Positions 9,102 through 18,758 are shown, counted from the stretch's first letter. The stretch: 64,000 bases of DNA from Achromobacter denitrificans NBRC 15125 (GCF_001571365.1 NZ_BCTQ01000001.1:248001-312000), one strand, 5' to 3'. Notes: generated by a model not told the origin, from the letters alone. Numbers and translations are program-made.

Positions 9102-10102
9102 GACGCGTAGAACCCGGCGGGCGGCAGGCTGCCGCCGATGGCCTGCGGATAGCGGTCGGCCAACAGGCGATACAAGGCCTCCAGTTCAGGACGCGCTTGC
9201 TGCGCGCTGCGGCTCTCCAGCCGGGTGCCGCGGATCGCGGTCTCGATGGCGGGCTGGGGCAGATGCGGCAGGTGCTCGCGCACCAGCGCCGCGCACTCGG
9301 CGGGATGCTCGACGCACCAGCGCGCGGACGCGGCGTACGCCTGGTTCACGGCGCTGCAGAGCGCGGCGTCGTCCGCCACGCGGGCGGCAGCCATGACGCC
9401 GGCCTGCGGCAACGAGGGCTGCGCGGGAAAGGCGCCGCGCCAGGCCTGCTCCAGGCTCTGGCCGCGATGAAGCGCGGGCGCGCCCGCGGTCTGTCCGGCG
9501 CGCCACAGCAGCAGCGACGCCATGGGCTCGACCAGCAGCGCCTGCGCGGCCTGGCCATTGAGCATCAACGCGATGGCGTCCTGGCCGTCGCGGGTGCGGC
9601 GCAGCCTCACCGGCCCCAGGCCTCGCGCGGCCTGCGCTTCCAGCAAGGTATCCAGCAGCACCGCCGGCAGGTCGCGCTGGAACGGCACCACCAGTTCGCG
9701 GCCGGCCAGGTCCTCGAAGGTGCGCACGGCCGGATCGCGGCTGACCAGCCACAGGATGCCCCACACCGAAATGTTCAGCAGGCGCACCGGCATGCCGCGG
9801 TTGTGCAGCAGGGCCGGCAGCGTGCACGGCGCGGCGCTGAAGTCCAGTTCCCCGTTGACCAGCAGCGTGCGCAGTTGGTCGGGGGTCTGCCACAGGCGGA
9901 AGCGCAAGCTGTCCGCGTGCTCCGCCAGGGCGCCGGTGGCCACCATGTGCATCAGGGGATAGCTGACCACGGCGCCGGGGCCGGCCAGCGTCAGCACGTC
10001 ATGGCGGCGCGGCGCCGCCGCGCGGGCGGCAGGCAGGCCGGGCAGCAGGGCCGCCATCAGGGCGGCGGCGCAATAGCGGCGGCGGGCGGGAGAATCTCTC
10101 AT
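9098..10102 (-). CDS. ABC transporter periplasmic binding protein (NrtA/SsuA fold)
   Basis: 334 aa. The N-terminus has RRRYCAAALMAALLPGLPAA followed by an Ala-rich cleavage region, an export signal with a mildly Tat-like RRR. The mature part has the two-lobe pattern of NMT1/SsuA proteins (GELDFSAAPCTLPALL; TFEDLAGRELVVPF; ALMLNGQAAQALLVEP). It is the first gene of the leftward operon and begins 62 bp from the divergent Crp/Fnr gene. It delivers the unknown substrate to the coupled permease. Confidence 0.88.
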   Translation of the reverse strand: MRDSPARRRYCAAALMAALLPGLPAARAAAPRRHDVLTLAGPGAVVSYPLMHMVATGALAEHADSLRFRLWQTPDQLRTLLVNGELDFSAAPCTLPALLHNRGMPVRLLNISVWGILWLVSRDPAVRTFEDLAGRELVVPFQRDLPAVLLDTLLEAQAARGLGPVRLRRTRDGQDAIALMLNGQAAQALLVEPMASLLLWRAGQTAGAPALHRGQSLEQAWRGAFPAQPSLPQAGVMAAARVADDAALCSAVNQAYAASARWCVEHPAECAALVREHLPHLPQPAIETAIRGTRLESRSAQQARPELEALYRLLADRYPQAIGGSLPPAGFYAS

Positions 10103-10163
10103 TGGATTTCAAATAAGAATTGTTATCGTTTAAGATTCTCCCATTCACGCTGAAAGACCCAGA

Positions 10164-10883
10164 ATGACAAATATCAATCTGCCCGGGCCGGTCCCGGCCG
10201 CCCTGCTGGCCGCGCATCCGCTGCTGCGGGACCTGCCGCCCGGCATGGCCCCGGAAGTGGCCGCGGACCTGCTGCGCGGCGCCAGCCCGCTGCGCGCCGA
10301 GGCCGGGCAAGTCCTGTTCGGCGAGGGCGACGAGGCTTTCCACTACCTGTTGATCGAAAGCGGGCAGGCCGAAGTCATGCGCTATGGCTACAACGGCGAC
10401 GAACGCGTGTTCCGCGTCTTCGAGCCGGGCCAGCTGATGGCCGAGGCGGCCATGTTCATGCCCCATGGCCGCTATCCGATGCAGGCGCGCGCCCGCAGCG
10501 CGCTGCTGGGCTGGCGGCTGAGCCGGCGCCAGTTGCACGACGCGTGCCGGCGCTGGCCCGACCTGGCCCTCGGGCTGCTGGCCGCGCTCAGCAAAAGCCT
10601 GTACGACCAGGTGAACAAAGTGGACTGGATGACGTCCAGTTCGGCGCCCGAACGGCTGGCCAACTACCTGATGGACCTGCACGCGCGCCAGGGCGACACG
10701 GTGACCCTGCCGCTGAACCAGCGCCAGCTTGCCGCCCACCTGGGCATCCGCGCCGAAACGTTGAGCCGCCTGCTCAACGAGTGGCAGACGCAGGGCTACA
10801 TCAACGGCAAGCGCCGCGAATGGGCGGTCCAGGATCCGGCCCACCTGGCCAGGCTGGCGACGACGGCCAGGCGGCCGTTCTGA
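10164..10883 (+). CDS. Crp/Fnr-family transcriptional regulator
   Basis: 239 aa. A cyclic-nucleotide-binding-like beta roll (about 40-140) is followed by a dimer helix and a C-terminal HTH (about 180-220). The recognition helix reads AETLSRLL, carrying the E..SR residues that give FNR-type DNA specificity. No N-terminal cysteine cluster is present, so it is not an Fe-S oxygen sensor. A DNR/NnrR-type haem/NO sensor or an unliganded regulator is more likely (inference). It is divergent from the ABC/TonB operon and upstream of a haemoglobin fusion gene, and is the obvious regulator of both. Confidence 0.88.
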   Translation: MTNINLPGPVPAALLAAHPLLRDLPPGMAPEVAADLLRGASPLRAEAGQVLFGEGDEAFHYLLIESGQAEVMRYGYNGDERVFRVFEPGQLMAEAAMFMPHGRYPMQARARSALLGWRLSRRQLHDACRRWPDLALGLLAALSKSLYDQVNKVDWMTSSSAPERLANYLMDLHARQGDTVTLPLNQRQLAAHLGIRAETLSRLLNEWQTQGYINGKRREWAVQDPAHLARLATTARRPF

Positions 10884-10892
10884 CTCGCGGGG

Positions 10893-10916
10893 CGCCAATG
10901 ACTTTTGTCATCGGCG
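10893..10916. promoter_or_regulatory. FNR-spaced palindrome upstream of the haemoglobin gene
   Basis: CGCCAATGAC-TTTT-GTCATCGGCG is an inverted repeat with ten-base arms and one mismatch. The core TGA-N6-TCA has the spacing of FNR/DNR boxes, with C/G replacing T/A at the inner positions. It lies 52 bp before the ATG of the haemoglobin gene and 10 bp after the regulator's stop. It could be the regulator's operator. A hairpin is an alternative, but no T-run follows. Confidence 0.5.
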
Positions 10917-10967
10917 CGTTCACGCGCCGCGCAGGACAATGCCCGCAACGCCGTTTCCCGCCCCGCC

Positions 10968-11687
10968 ATGTCCCAGCCCTCCACCGCCCCGTCCGACCCG
11001 ACCTCCCCGCCGATCGCCGAGGAAGACATCCGCCGGCTGGTGCACCGCTTCTACGCGCAAGTGCGCCGAGACGACACGCTGGGCCCGATCTTCAACGCCC
11101 GGGTCGCGGACTGGGACCATCACCTGGAGATGCTTTGCGACTTCTGGTCGTCGCTGCTGCTGGGCACGCGCCGGTTCAAGGGCGCGCCCATCCCCGCGCA
11201 TGCGCGCATTCCGGATCTGTCCTGGCCGCTGTTCCAGCGCTGGCTGGCCCTGTTCCACGGCGTCACCGCCGGGCTCGGGCACCCCGAACTGCAGGCGCGG
11301 GCCGACGCCATGTCCGAACGGATCGCGGCCAAGCTATGGGATGTGTGGCAGCACCGACAGACGCTTGCGCGCCTGCCCGACACGCTGCCTGAAGGCGTGC
11401 GCCCCTATCGGGAGAGTCCCGTGTTCACGCCCGACAATCTGCCGGCCGGATTGCGCGCCGCGCATACGACCAAGGACGGAACCTGGGGGCTATTGAAAGT
11501 GCACGCCGGCGTCCTGCGCTACACCCTGGACGACCCGCCGCACACCGAAGTGGTGCTGGCGGCCGGGCAGCAAGTGGTGATCGAACCGGGCGTGCGCCAC
11601 CACGTGGCGTTCGAACTGCCGGGCAGTTTCCGGATCACGTTCTGCCGGGCCGGGGACGCCAGCCTGCCCGCCCCGCCCGGCGCCTGA
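10968..11687 (+). CDS. Group III truncated haemoglobin fused to a TehB/YeaR-like DUF1971 domain
   Basis: 239 aa starting at MSQPSTAPS; the frame continues upstream only through weak start codons. Residues about 15-135 are a truncated haemoglobin: HRFYAQVRRDDTLGPIF, CDFWSSLLLGTRRFKG, and WPLFQRWLALFHG with the probable proximal His. From about 148 the protein matches the small cupin-like DUF1971 domain found in YeaR and at the N-terminus of some TehB proteins (SPVFTPDNLPAGLRAAHTTK, PGVRHHVAFE). Group III globins and YeaR-like proteins are both linked to nitrosative or nitrate conditions. With an FNR-like box upstream, a role in NO or nitrite stress is plausible but inferred. Confidence 0.82.
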   Translation: MSQPSTAPSDPTSPPIAEEDIRRLVHRFYAQVRRDDTLGPIFNARVADWDHHLEMLCDFWSSLLLGTRRFKGAPIPAHARIPDLSWPLFQRWLALFHGVTAGLGHPELQARADAMSERIAAKLWDVWQHRQTLARLPDTLPEGVRPYRESPVFTPDNLPAGLRAAHTTKDGTWGLLKVHAGVLRYTLDDPPHTEVVLAAGQQVVIEPGVRHHVAFELPGSFRITFCRAGDASLPAPPGA

Positions 11688-11692
11688 GACGC

Positions 11693-12511
11693 TTACTTCT
11701 TCTTGCCCGAGGCGTCCTGCTCCACCACCATGTCCAGCACGTACACCTTCGAAGGCGCGTCGGCGGGCGGATTCTTCCAGTCGTATTGCTTCACGCGCAG
11801 CACGGTGCGCACGCCGTCCCGGTGCTCATAGCCCTCGATGGACTGGTACAGCGGATGCCACTTGTCCTTGGCGGGCTGCTGGATGCCGGCATCGTTGTAG
11901 CGGCGTTCGCGCACCATCAGGCATTGATAGCCCGGAATCATGGGATGGCTGCACTCGGCCTTCTTCGCGGCGACTTCCAGGAACATGATCTGGCCGGCGC
12001 TGCCGTAGAGCGTTTCCGGCGTCGGCTCGCCGACGAACGTCAGGATGCTGCCGTCCTTGGCCGCCAGTTCCAGCGAGGGCTCGGCGGCATCGCCGGCGAG
12101 CGTGGCGCGCAATTCGCCCTTGATGCGCTGGCCGATCTCGGCATCCAGCTGCATCAGGCTCTGTTCGCATGCCTTCATCGTGGAGGCAAGGTTGTCGACG
12201 CGCAGCACGCCGTCCTTGTAGGTATATCCGCCGAACTGCGCATTGCAGCCGCCGCGGATGTTCAAGGCGTCTTCGGTGAAGGCCAGGCGCAAGGGGTGCT
12301 CGATCCCGGCCTGGAGCGCGGCGATGGACTTGCCCGAGGCATCGGTGGCGGAGGCCAGGCGCCAGTAGTAGGCGGACAGGCTCAGCTGGCTGGCGGGCGT
12401 AGTGGCGGCGGGAGTAGGCATGGAGGACGATCCTTCGCGAGGAGAGGAAGCCGGGGCGCAAGCTTGGAGCAAGGCGGCGCATACGGACGCAAGGAGGATG
12501 GTTTTTTTCAT
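11693..12511 (-). CDS. META and DUF4377 domain lipoprotein
   Basis: 272 aa. The signal ends in a lipobox (LLQAC, lipid Cys at about 18). Residues about 45-150 form a META/HslJ domain (YYWRLASATDASGKSIAAL; LNIRGGCNAQFGGYTYKDG). Residues about 165-265 match DUF4377 (MIPGYQCLMVRERRYND; YQSIEGYEHRDGVRTVLRV). It is an outer-membrane or periplasmic protein of unknown role; META proteins such as HslJ are associated with heat and novobiocin tolerance. It is convergent with the haemoglobin fusion, 5 bp away. Confidence 0.85.
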   Translation of the reverse strand: MKKTILLASVCAALLQACAPASSPREGSSSMPTPAATTPASQLSLSAYYWRLASATDASGKSIAALQAGIEHPLRLAFTEDALNIRGGCNAQFGGYTYKDGVLRVDNLASTMKACEQSLMQLDAEIGQRIKGELRATLAGDAAEPSLELAAKDGSILTFVGEPTPETLYGSAGQIMFLEVAAKKAECSHPMIPGYQCLMVRERRYNDAGIQQPAKDKWHPLYQSIEGYEHRDGVRTVLRVKQYDWKNPPADAPSKVYVLDMVVEQDASGKKK

Positions 12512-12779
12512 GATTGGGTCCTTTCAGCCGGATGGCACTGATGAAAAGCGGCATTCTACGTCCGGGGTATGGACGAATCGGCCGCGCAGGCACCCAGACC
12601 GTTTCAAAACCTTGCAGCGCATGCGGCCGCCGAAACGCGGCTGCGCGCCTCGCGCAGACCCGCGTCCCGCTGCGGCCCCGAACGCGCGGGAACGCGCCTG
12701 AGCCCCCCGCCGCCTAGCGGCCGGCGATTACAGACTGACACGATACCCGCAAAATCCTGCATTTCTTGGCGAACGGGTT
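12512..12779. other. Intergenic stretch without evident gene
   Basis: 268 bp between the divergent side of the lipoprotein gene and the 3' end of the helicase gene. It must hold the lipoprotein promoter, but I see no convincing -35/-10 pair, RNA gene or repeat. Overlapping short reading frames here have no recognisable features. Confidence 0.4.
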
Positions 12780-15700
12780 TCATCCCGCCCGCAGCATTCC
12801 CGCTTCTTCCCGAATCGCGCCCCGCGCCGCGAGGCTGGACACCGCCATGCCGACCCGCGCCTCGGCGTCCGCCAGGGTCCGCGATATGCCCAGCAACCGG
12901 CAGACGGACTTGATGACGTCGGCCTTCGGCGTGTTGCCGGTCATGGCCAGCACATGCAGCACGCCGTTGCCCAGTTCTTCCAGGCAAACCTCGTCTATCC
13001 TGCGGCGCGTGGCCTCGTCCTCGCCCGCGCCCCGAAAGCCTTTCCATTCACCGGGATCGGCGCCGTCGGGCCAATAGAACGTGGCTCCGCTCTCATCCGC
13101 ATGCGCGGCCTGCGCCGGCGTCAAACTCCGCAGCCTTTCCACGATTCTGGCGCCGGTGCGCTCCAGGCCCCAGGCTCGCGCCACTTTACGGTGCAGGACC
13201 GCCTCCGCTATCGGCCCCTCGATGTCGATGGCCAGGCGCAACTGCGCGGCCAGGCTATCGTTGCTGGCGCGCAGGTGGAATGCCTCGGCATCGCCGCCCT
13301 CCAGTTCGGCCAGTCGATAGGTCTCCCGCCCTTCCGCTCCTGGAACCGTCGCGGCGCTTTCCGCCGCCGCGCCCTCTTCGGTGATGATCACGAATTCGAC
13401 CGGCGCATCCCCCTCGTCGACGGCCTCCGGCTCGGCGTCGGCCGCGACTTCGGGCACAACCTCGGGCTCATCGCCGGGCCCGCGCTCCAGCTCGGCATTC
13501 AAGCGCGCCAGCAGCTTTTCCACTTCCCGCTCGGGATTGATCCACCAATCCGTGGACCACACCCGGTGCAGCCTCCAGCCCAGGCCTTCCAGCACCACTT
13601 GCCGCAACCGGTCCCGATCGCGCGCGGTGGCGCCGGAGTGATAGGCCCGGCCGTCGCATTCGATGCCGAGCAGGTAGCAGCCCGGAGCCCGCGGATCCAC
13701 CACGCCCATGTCGATGCGATAGCCCGAGCACCCGACTTGCGGATGCACGGTCCAACCGCGTTCGCGCAGGACCTTGATGACCTCCGCCTCGAACGGGCTG
13801 TCCGGCTCCCGCCCGGTGGGCAGCGATTGCTGCACCAGGGCGCGCGGCCCCTTGAGCGCGAATTCCAGATAGTGCTTCAGGTCCCGCACGCCGGCGGCGC
13901 GCACCCGCGACAGGTCGATCTGCTGCGGCAGCAAGGTGCTGTAGATCACCACGCCTTCCCTGGCTCGCGAGATCGCGACGTTCAGGCGGCGATGCCCGCC
14001 TTCCCCGTTCAAGGGGCCGAAGTTCATGGTCATCTTGCCCCCGGCATCGGGACCGTACGTGATCGAGAAGTAGATGATGTCGCGCTCGTCGCCCTGCACG
14101 TTCTCCAGGTTCTTGATGAATAGCGGCTCGCGCGACTGGGCCGAGATCGCCTTGTCGAGCGCGGCGTTGGCGCGGCGGCGGGCATCCAGCAAGGTCTCGA
14201 TCAGCGACTGCTGGGGCTGGTTGAAGGTCACCACGCCCAGCGTCTTGCGGCGGCGGGCGGGATCCAGGTAGTGCTGTTCGATGCCCTGCACGATGGCTTG
14301 CGCCTCGGCGCGGTTCGTGCGGCTGCCGCCGCGGTCGTAGACGCCGGCAACCCTTTCCAGCCGCACGGCCACGTCGTCGGTGACCGGCGACGGGAAGGTG
14401 ATCAACTGCGAATCGTAGTAGGTGACGTTGCTGAAGGTGATCAGGCTTTCGTGCTTGCTGCGGTAGTGCCATTGCAGCCGCAGGCGGTTCATGTCGGCGC
14501 CCAGGCATTCGTCGAGGATGCTCTCCAGATCCGCGACCTGGCCGTCGTCGTCGGCGCCATCCTCCTCGCTGGTGGATTTGCTGAAGAAGCTGGTGGGCGG
14601 CAGCTGCTTGGTGTCGCCCACGACCACCAGTTGCTGGCCGCGGGCGATGGCGCCCACGGAGTCCCAGACCGGAATCTGCGATGCCTCGTCGAAGACCACC
14701 ACGTCGAACTGCGAATGGCCGGCATCCAGGTACTGGGCCACCGACAGCGGCGACATCAACAGGCAGGGCTTGAGCTTCGGCAGCAGCGTCGGCAGACGCT
14801 GCATCAGCTGGCGCACGGGCACGTGGCGGGCCTTTTTCTGCAGCTCGCGGCGCAGCAGGCCCAGTTCGCTGTCGGGGCTGACCAGGACGCCGTTGCCCGC
14901 GGGCACCTTGCCGGCCAGGGTGGCCGCGATGTAGGCCGAAGTCAATTGCTGGTAGCGGTCGTCCGCCAGCCTGAACTCGCGGATCTTGCGCTCGTGGTCG
15001 GCACTGGAGAAGGACCGCAGCACGGGAGACTGGTCGATGATCTTCTTCACCCACCAATTGCGGTAGCTGTACTCGAAGTGCGCCTCTACCTGCTCCAACG
15101 GAATGCCGCCCTGCTCCAGCGTGGCCACCAGCCCCTGCAGCTGCGATTGCACGGCCTGCTCGCGGGCCTGGCGCCAGATGCACCAGGGCATCAGCAACTG
15201 CCTGTGATGGCGCCAATCGGCGAGGACGCCCCGGATACGCTCCAGCGCGCCGCCGGCCTCCGCGGCGCCCGCCAGCGCCTGGGTGGGCTTGGCCAGGGCA
15301 TCGACCTCGGCCAGCCTGTCCCGCAGTTCGCGCCACGCGTCCCGGTAATCCAGCAGGCTCTTGCCCAGCGCCGCCTCGGGTTGCAGGAAGCTCCTGTTCT
15401 CGCCCACCAACGCCTGCAAGCGGCTGCGCAGCTCGGCGGCGCGAGCGGGGTCTCCCGCGGCCAGGGCGACGGCGTCCGCATAACGCTGCGCCCATTGCTC
15501 ATGGCCCCGCGCGGCCTCCCAGTCCGTGGACAGGCCCGCATAGCCCTCTTGCAGCAACCGCTGCGCGTCGGCTTTCAAGGCGGACAGTTCATGGTCTTCC
15601 GCGTTGACCCGGGCCAACGGTTCCAGCACGGCGGCGATGGCGGCGTCGTCCGGCCGCCGGCCATCGCCGCGATAAGCCGCCAGCCGCTTGCGCATGCCGC

Positions 15701-18700
15701 GCTTGGCCAAGGCGGACTTGGGCCACCATGCCGCGCCCGCCGCCAGCCATTCCGCCTTGAGCGCATTGGCGTCCAACTGCGCCAGTTCCGCATTCCACTG
15801 CGTTCCCACCCGCTCCCATTGCGCGTTGCGCTCCAGGCCATGGCGAACCATGGCCTGCACCTGAAAGCGCGCGGCGGGGTCATGCGCTTGCGCGGCCAGG
15901 CCCGCCGGCACGCGCGGCGCCGCCAGCAGCGCATCGATCAAGCGGTCCAGCCTGCCGTAGGCATCGAGGCTCAGGCCGGCGGCCGGCAAGCCCAGCCCCT
16001 CGCCCGCCGCGACGGCCCGCGCCTGAAATCCGGAGACCGCCTGGTCCAGCGCCTGCGCCGCCGCCAGCAGGGCATCCTGCCAGCTCGGGCTCCAATCGGT
16101 CATGCCGACGTGAGCCAAGGGGTGGCCGACCAGCTCGCCCAGTTCCCCGGAGAGCGTGGCGATGCGCCTGGCGGTTTCGCGCAGCTGCGACAGTTCCTTG
16201 CGGCCGTGGGCCTGCGCGTCCGGCCAGGACATCGGCGAGGGTTCCCGCCCAGCGTGCTGGATGCAGGTGCCGATGGCGTCGAAGACCGTCAGGCCGTTGG
16301 GGTGCTCGGCGTGCAGCGCGTCTACCAGCCCGTTCAATTCCTGGCGCAGCGCGCCCAGGCGCTCGGCCTCGCGGGCCCAGTCGTCGCTGCCGCGCTGGCC
16401 GCCGTGGTCCAGGGCCTTGCCCAGTTGCAGCAATACCTCCGACTTGCGGGCCTTGGAGGAATGCAGCTCCAGGCAGAACGGCCCCAGTCCGATGCTGGCC
16501 AGGCGACGATGCACCACCTCCAGCGCGGCCATCTTCTCGGATACGAACAACACGGTCTTGCCGCGCGCCAGCAAGTGGGCGATCAGGTTGGTGATGGTCT
16601 GGCTCTTGCCGGTGCCCGGCGGCCCCTCCAGCACCAGATCGCGGCCCGCATCGACGGCGCAGATGGCCTTCAACTGGGACGAATCGGATAGCAGCGGGGT
16701 CAGCAGGTCTTCGGGCCTGTGGCTCTCGTCCAGGCGATCGTAGCGCTCCTCGCCGCCTTCTTTCGCGAAGGCCTGGCCCGGATGCTCGATCAGATGACGG
16801 ACGACCCGGTTCTCCTTGAGCTGCGCGCTGCGGTCCTGCAAGTCCTTCCACATCAGGTACTTGGTGAAGGAGAAGATGCCCAGGTGGACCTGTTCCAGCA
16901 CTTCCCAGCCCGCGATCTCGCGCACGGCCAGGCGGAAGGCCTGCAGCACGCGCGCCACGTCCACGCCCTTGTCGTCGGAGGGCAGCGCCGCATCCAGGCC
17001 GGGAATGCGCAACTCGTAGTTGTTGCGCAGCATCTGCAGCAACGTGGGATTGATGATGGTCTCGTCGTCGTGGCGGACCAGCCGGAAGCCGCTGCGGACC
17101 GACTGCCGCTGCAGCGACACGGGCACGAGGATCAGCGGGGCCAGGTGGGCGCTCTCGGCGCCGGGGCTCTCCGTCCAGCGCAACATGCCCATGGCCAGGT
17201 ACAGCGTGTTGGCCCCGCCCTCTTCGAGACCGGTGCGCGCCGCGCCGAAAATGGCCAGCAGGTTGGCGTCCAGCGCGTCTTGCGGAACGCGGGCGATCAG
17301 TTCCTTGTTGGACAGCGCGTCCAGCGCCATGTCGTCCAGCGGCGCGCGGCCGCCCCGGCTCTCGTGCACCTCCGCCATGCGCGGGTCGCCGCCCTCCATC
17401 AGCGCCGGCAAGGGCCGGATGCGGAATTCGCTGCCATCGGCAATGGCATCCTCCAGGCGGCCGAGGTCGGGCGCCGCCAGCGGCAAGGTCGATTTGGTGT
17501 TCTTGAAATTCAGCAGGCGGTTGCGCAGCGTCAGGTCGAGCAGCCGCGACTTCCATTTGGCCAGGCGACCTTCCGGCGTGTCGTCGGCGGGCTCCAGGCT
17601 GATGACGAACTCCGGATCCAAGGGCGGCAGTTCCGGCGTAGGCTCGATCGCAGCGGGGAGCTTGGCCTCGTCGGCCTCCCCCGGCGCCACCGGCGCCGCG
17701 CGCGACGGCAGCGGCTTGATCTGGAGTTCGCGCGCGCGATGCACGTCGATGGCGTAGCGGAAGCTGTCCGCCTCGCGCAGATGCGCCGCGCCCTGCTCCA
17801 TGGCCAGGCGCAGCGACGGCCGATGGTTCGGATGCTGCGCGATGCCCGTGGTTTCGAACACCAGCAGCTCGCCACTGTCCACGCGCTTGCGCACCGCCTG
17901 CACATCGTCGGTCAATGGATCGGCGAAGCAGGCCTGGTGCAGCCACACGCCCACCCAGGCGTGCCCGTCCTTCATCAGGATCACCGGACGCAACCCCGCC
18001 TGTTCCAGGCAGGAGGAGAACAGCATCGCCAAGTCCAGGCAGGTGGCCACGCGGGCCTCCAGGATCCGGTCCGGCGTGCGGATCTTCTGTCCGTCCACCC
18101 CGAAGGACGCGGGCGGCTCGGCGTAATGCAGGCTCTCGGCGGCCAGGGTGCTGTAGACGGCGGACACCTGTTTCCAGACCACGTCGCGGCTCCTGGACTG
18201 GTAGCCGTTCATCTGCAGATCGTCGTGCTCGCCGCGCAACAGCCTGGCGGCCTTGCCGATCAGCACGTCCACGGCCGGATTGTTCGGCATCGAGAAGGCG
18301 GCCAGCAATTCGGGCAGGGCGCGCGTGCCCGCCCATTGATCGTAGGCCAGCACCGTCACCGGCTGCGCCGCGCGGGCCAGCTCGCGATCGCCGGACTGCA
18401 CCACCACATTGATGCTGGCGCGCACCGCCTCCTGCAGGTCCGCAACATAGGCATGGTCGGGCGTCAGGTCCAGCGGCGCGTTGCGGCGCGTCTCGCCTGG
18501 CAGCAGGCGGTCGAACCGCAGGGTGACGCCCTGCGCGAACGCCGGATTGCAGCTCACCCGCAGCTCCACCGCCTCGAACGTCTGCGACGACCGGTTGGTC
18601 AGGCGCAGCGAGCGGACGACGGGCACCGAGTTCTCCAGCGACGCATAGCCCAGCGTCGGGTCGGCCTCGATGTCGATGGCAATGGGCGTATCAGGCCCCG

Positions 18701-18758
18701 CGGCATGTGCCGCCCCCTCCTGGATCGCCGGCAATTCCAGGTCTAGTCGCTTGTCCAT
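12780..18758 (-). CDS. Giant SF1 helicase with transglutaminase-like, DUF4011, DUF3320 and Vsr-like nuclease domains
   Basis: 1992 aa from ATG at 18758 (MDKRLDLELP), preceded by GAGAG; a GTG 36 bases upstream is less likely. A transglutaminase-like core lies at about 230-300 (ATCLDLAMLFSSCLEQAG with Cys; GHAWVGVWL with His). DUF4011 is at about 395-450 (LLDLTLRNRLLNFKN). Walker A GPPGTGKS is near 710, Walker B VVFDEASQIP near 1355, then LQWHYRSKHESLI and the ENVQGDERD and NVAISRAREG helicase motifs. A DUF559/MTES_1575-type nuclease fold is near 1650-1750 (IDMGVVD...GIECDGRAYH). A DUF3320-like tail closes it. The architecture is known and recurs in bacterial accessory and defence islands; its biochemistry is unclear to me. 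It is divergent from the WYL operon at 19148. Confidence 0.9.
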   Translation of the reverse strand: MDKRLDLELPAIQEGAAHAAGPDTPIAIDIEADPTLGYASLENSVPVVRSLRLTNRSSQTFEAVELRVSCNPAFAQGVTLRFDRLLPGETRRNAPLDLTPDHAYVADLQEAVRASINVVVQSGDRELARAAQPVTVLAYDQWAGTRALPELLAAFSMPNNPAVDVLIGKAARLLRGEHDDLQMNGYQSRSRDVVWKQVSAVYSTLAAESLHYAEPPASFGVDGQKIRTPDRILEARVATCLDLAMLFSSCLEQAGLRPVILMKDGHAWVGVWLHQACFADPLTDDVQAVRKRVDSGELLVFETTGIAQHPNHRPSLRLAMEQGAAHLREADSFRYAIDVHRARELQIKPLPSRAAPVAPGEADEAKLPAAIEPTPELPPLDPEFVISLEPADDTPEGRLAKWKSRLLDLTLRNRLLNFKNTKSTLPLAAPDLGRLEDAIADGSEFRIRPLPALMEGGDPRMAEVHESRGGRAPLDDMALDALSNKELIARVPQDALDANLLAIFGAARTGLEEGGANTLYLAMGMLRWTESPGAESAHLAPLILVPVSLQRQSVRSGFRLVRHDDETIINPTLLQMLRNNYELRIPGLDAALPSDDKGVDVARVLQAFRLAVREIAGWEVLEQVHLGIFSFTKYLMWKDLQDRSAQLKENRVVRHLIEHPGQAFAKEGGEERYDRLDESHRPEDLLTPLLSDSSQLKAICAVDAGRDLVLEGPPGTGKSQTITNLIAHLLARGKTVLFVSEKMAALEVVHRRLASIGLGPFCLELHSSKARKSEVLLQLGKALDHGGQRGSDDWAREAERLGALRQELNGLVDALHAEHPNGLTVFDAIGTCIQHAGREPSPMSWPDAQAHGRKELSQLRETARRIATLSGELGELVGHPLAHVGMTDWSPSWQDALLAAAQALDQAVSGFQARAVAAGEGLGLPAAGLSLDAYGRLDRLIDALLAAPRVPAGLAAQAHDPAARFQVQAMVRHGLERNAQWERVGTQWNAELAQLDANALKAEWLAAGAAWWPKSALAKRGMRKRLAAYRGDGRRPDDAAIAAVLEPLARVNAEDHELSALKADAQRLLQEGYAGLSTDWEAARGHEQWAQRYADAVALAAGDPARAAELRSRLQALVGENRSFLQPEAALGKSLLDYRDAWRELRDRLAEVDALAKPTQALAGAAEAGGALERIRGVLADWRHHRQLLMPWCIWRQAREQAVQSQLQGLVATLEQGGIPLEQVEAHFEYSYRNWWVKKIIDQSPVLRSFSSADHERKIREFRLADDRYQQLTSAYIAATLAGKVPAGNGVLVSPDSELGLLRRELQKKARHVPVRQLMQRLPTLLPKLKPCLLMSPLSVAQYLDAGHSQFDVVVFDEASQIPVWDSVGAIARGQQLVVVGDTKQLPPTSFFSKSTSEEDGADDDGQVADLESILDECLGADMNRLRLQWHYRSKHESLITFSNVTYYDSQLITFPSPVTDDVAVRLERVAGVYDRGGSRTNRAEAQAIVQGIEQHYLDPARRRKTLGVVTFNQPQQSLIETLLDARRRANAALDKAISAQSREPLFIKNLENVQGDERDIIYFSITYGPDAGGKMTMNFGPLNGEGGHRRLNVAISRAREGVVIYSTLLPQQIDLSRVRAAGVRDLKHYLEFALKGPRALVQQSLPTGREPDSPFEAEVIKVLRERGWTVHPQVGCSGYRIDMGVVDPRAPGCYLLGIECDGRAYHSGATARDRDRLRQVVLEGLGWRLHRVWSTDWWINPEREVEKLLARLNAELERGPGDEPEVVPEVAADAEPEAVDEGDAPVEFVIITEEGAAAESAATVPGAEGRETYRLAELEGGDAEAFHLRASNDSLAAQLRLAIDIEGPIAEAVLHRKVARAWGLERTGARIVERLRSLTPAQAAHADESGATFYWPDGADPGEWKGFRGAGEDEATRRRIDEVCLEELGNGVLHVLAMTGNTPKADVIKSVCRLLGISRTLADAEARVGMAVSSLAARGAIREEAGMLRAG

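Noticed and set aside
14271..18746. Long plus-strand frames (806 and 675 codons) over the helicase
   Set aside because: Antisense to the helicase gene, whose helicase and nuclease motifs are unmistakable.
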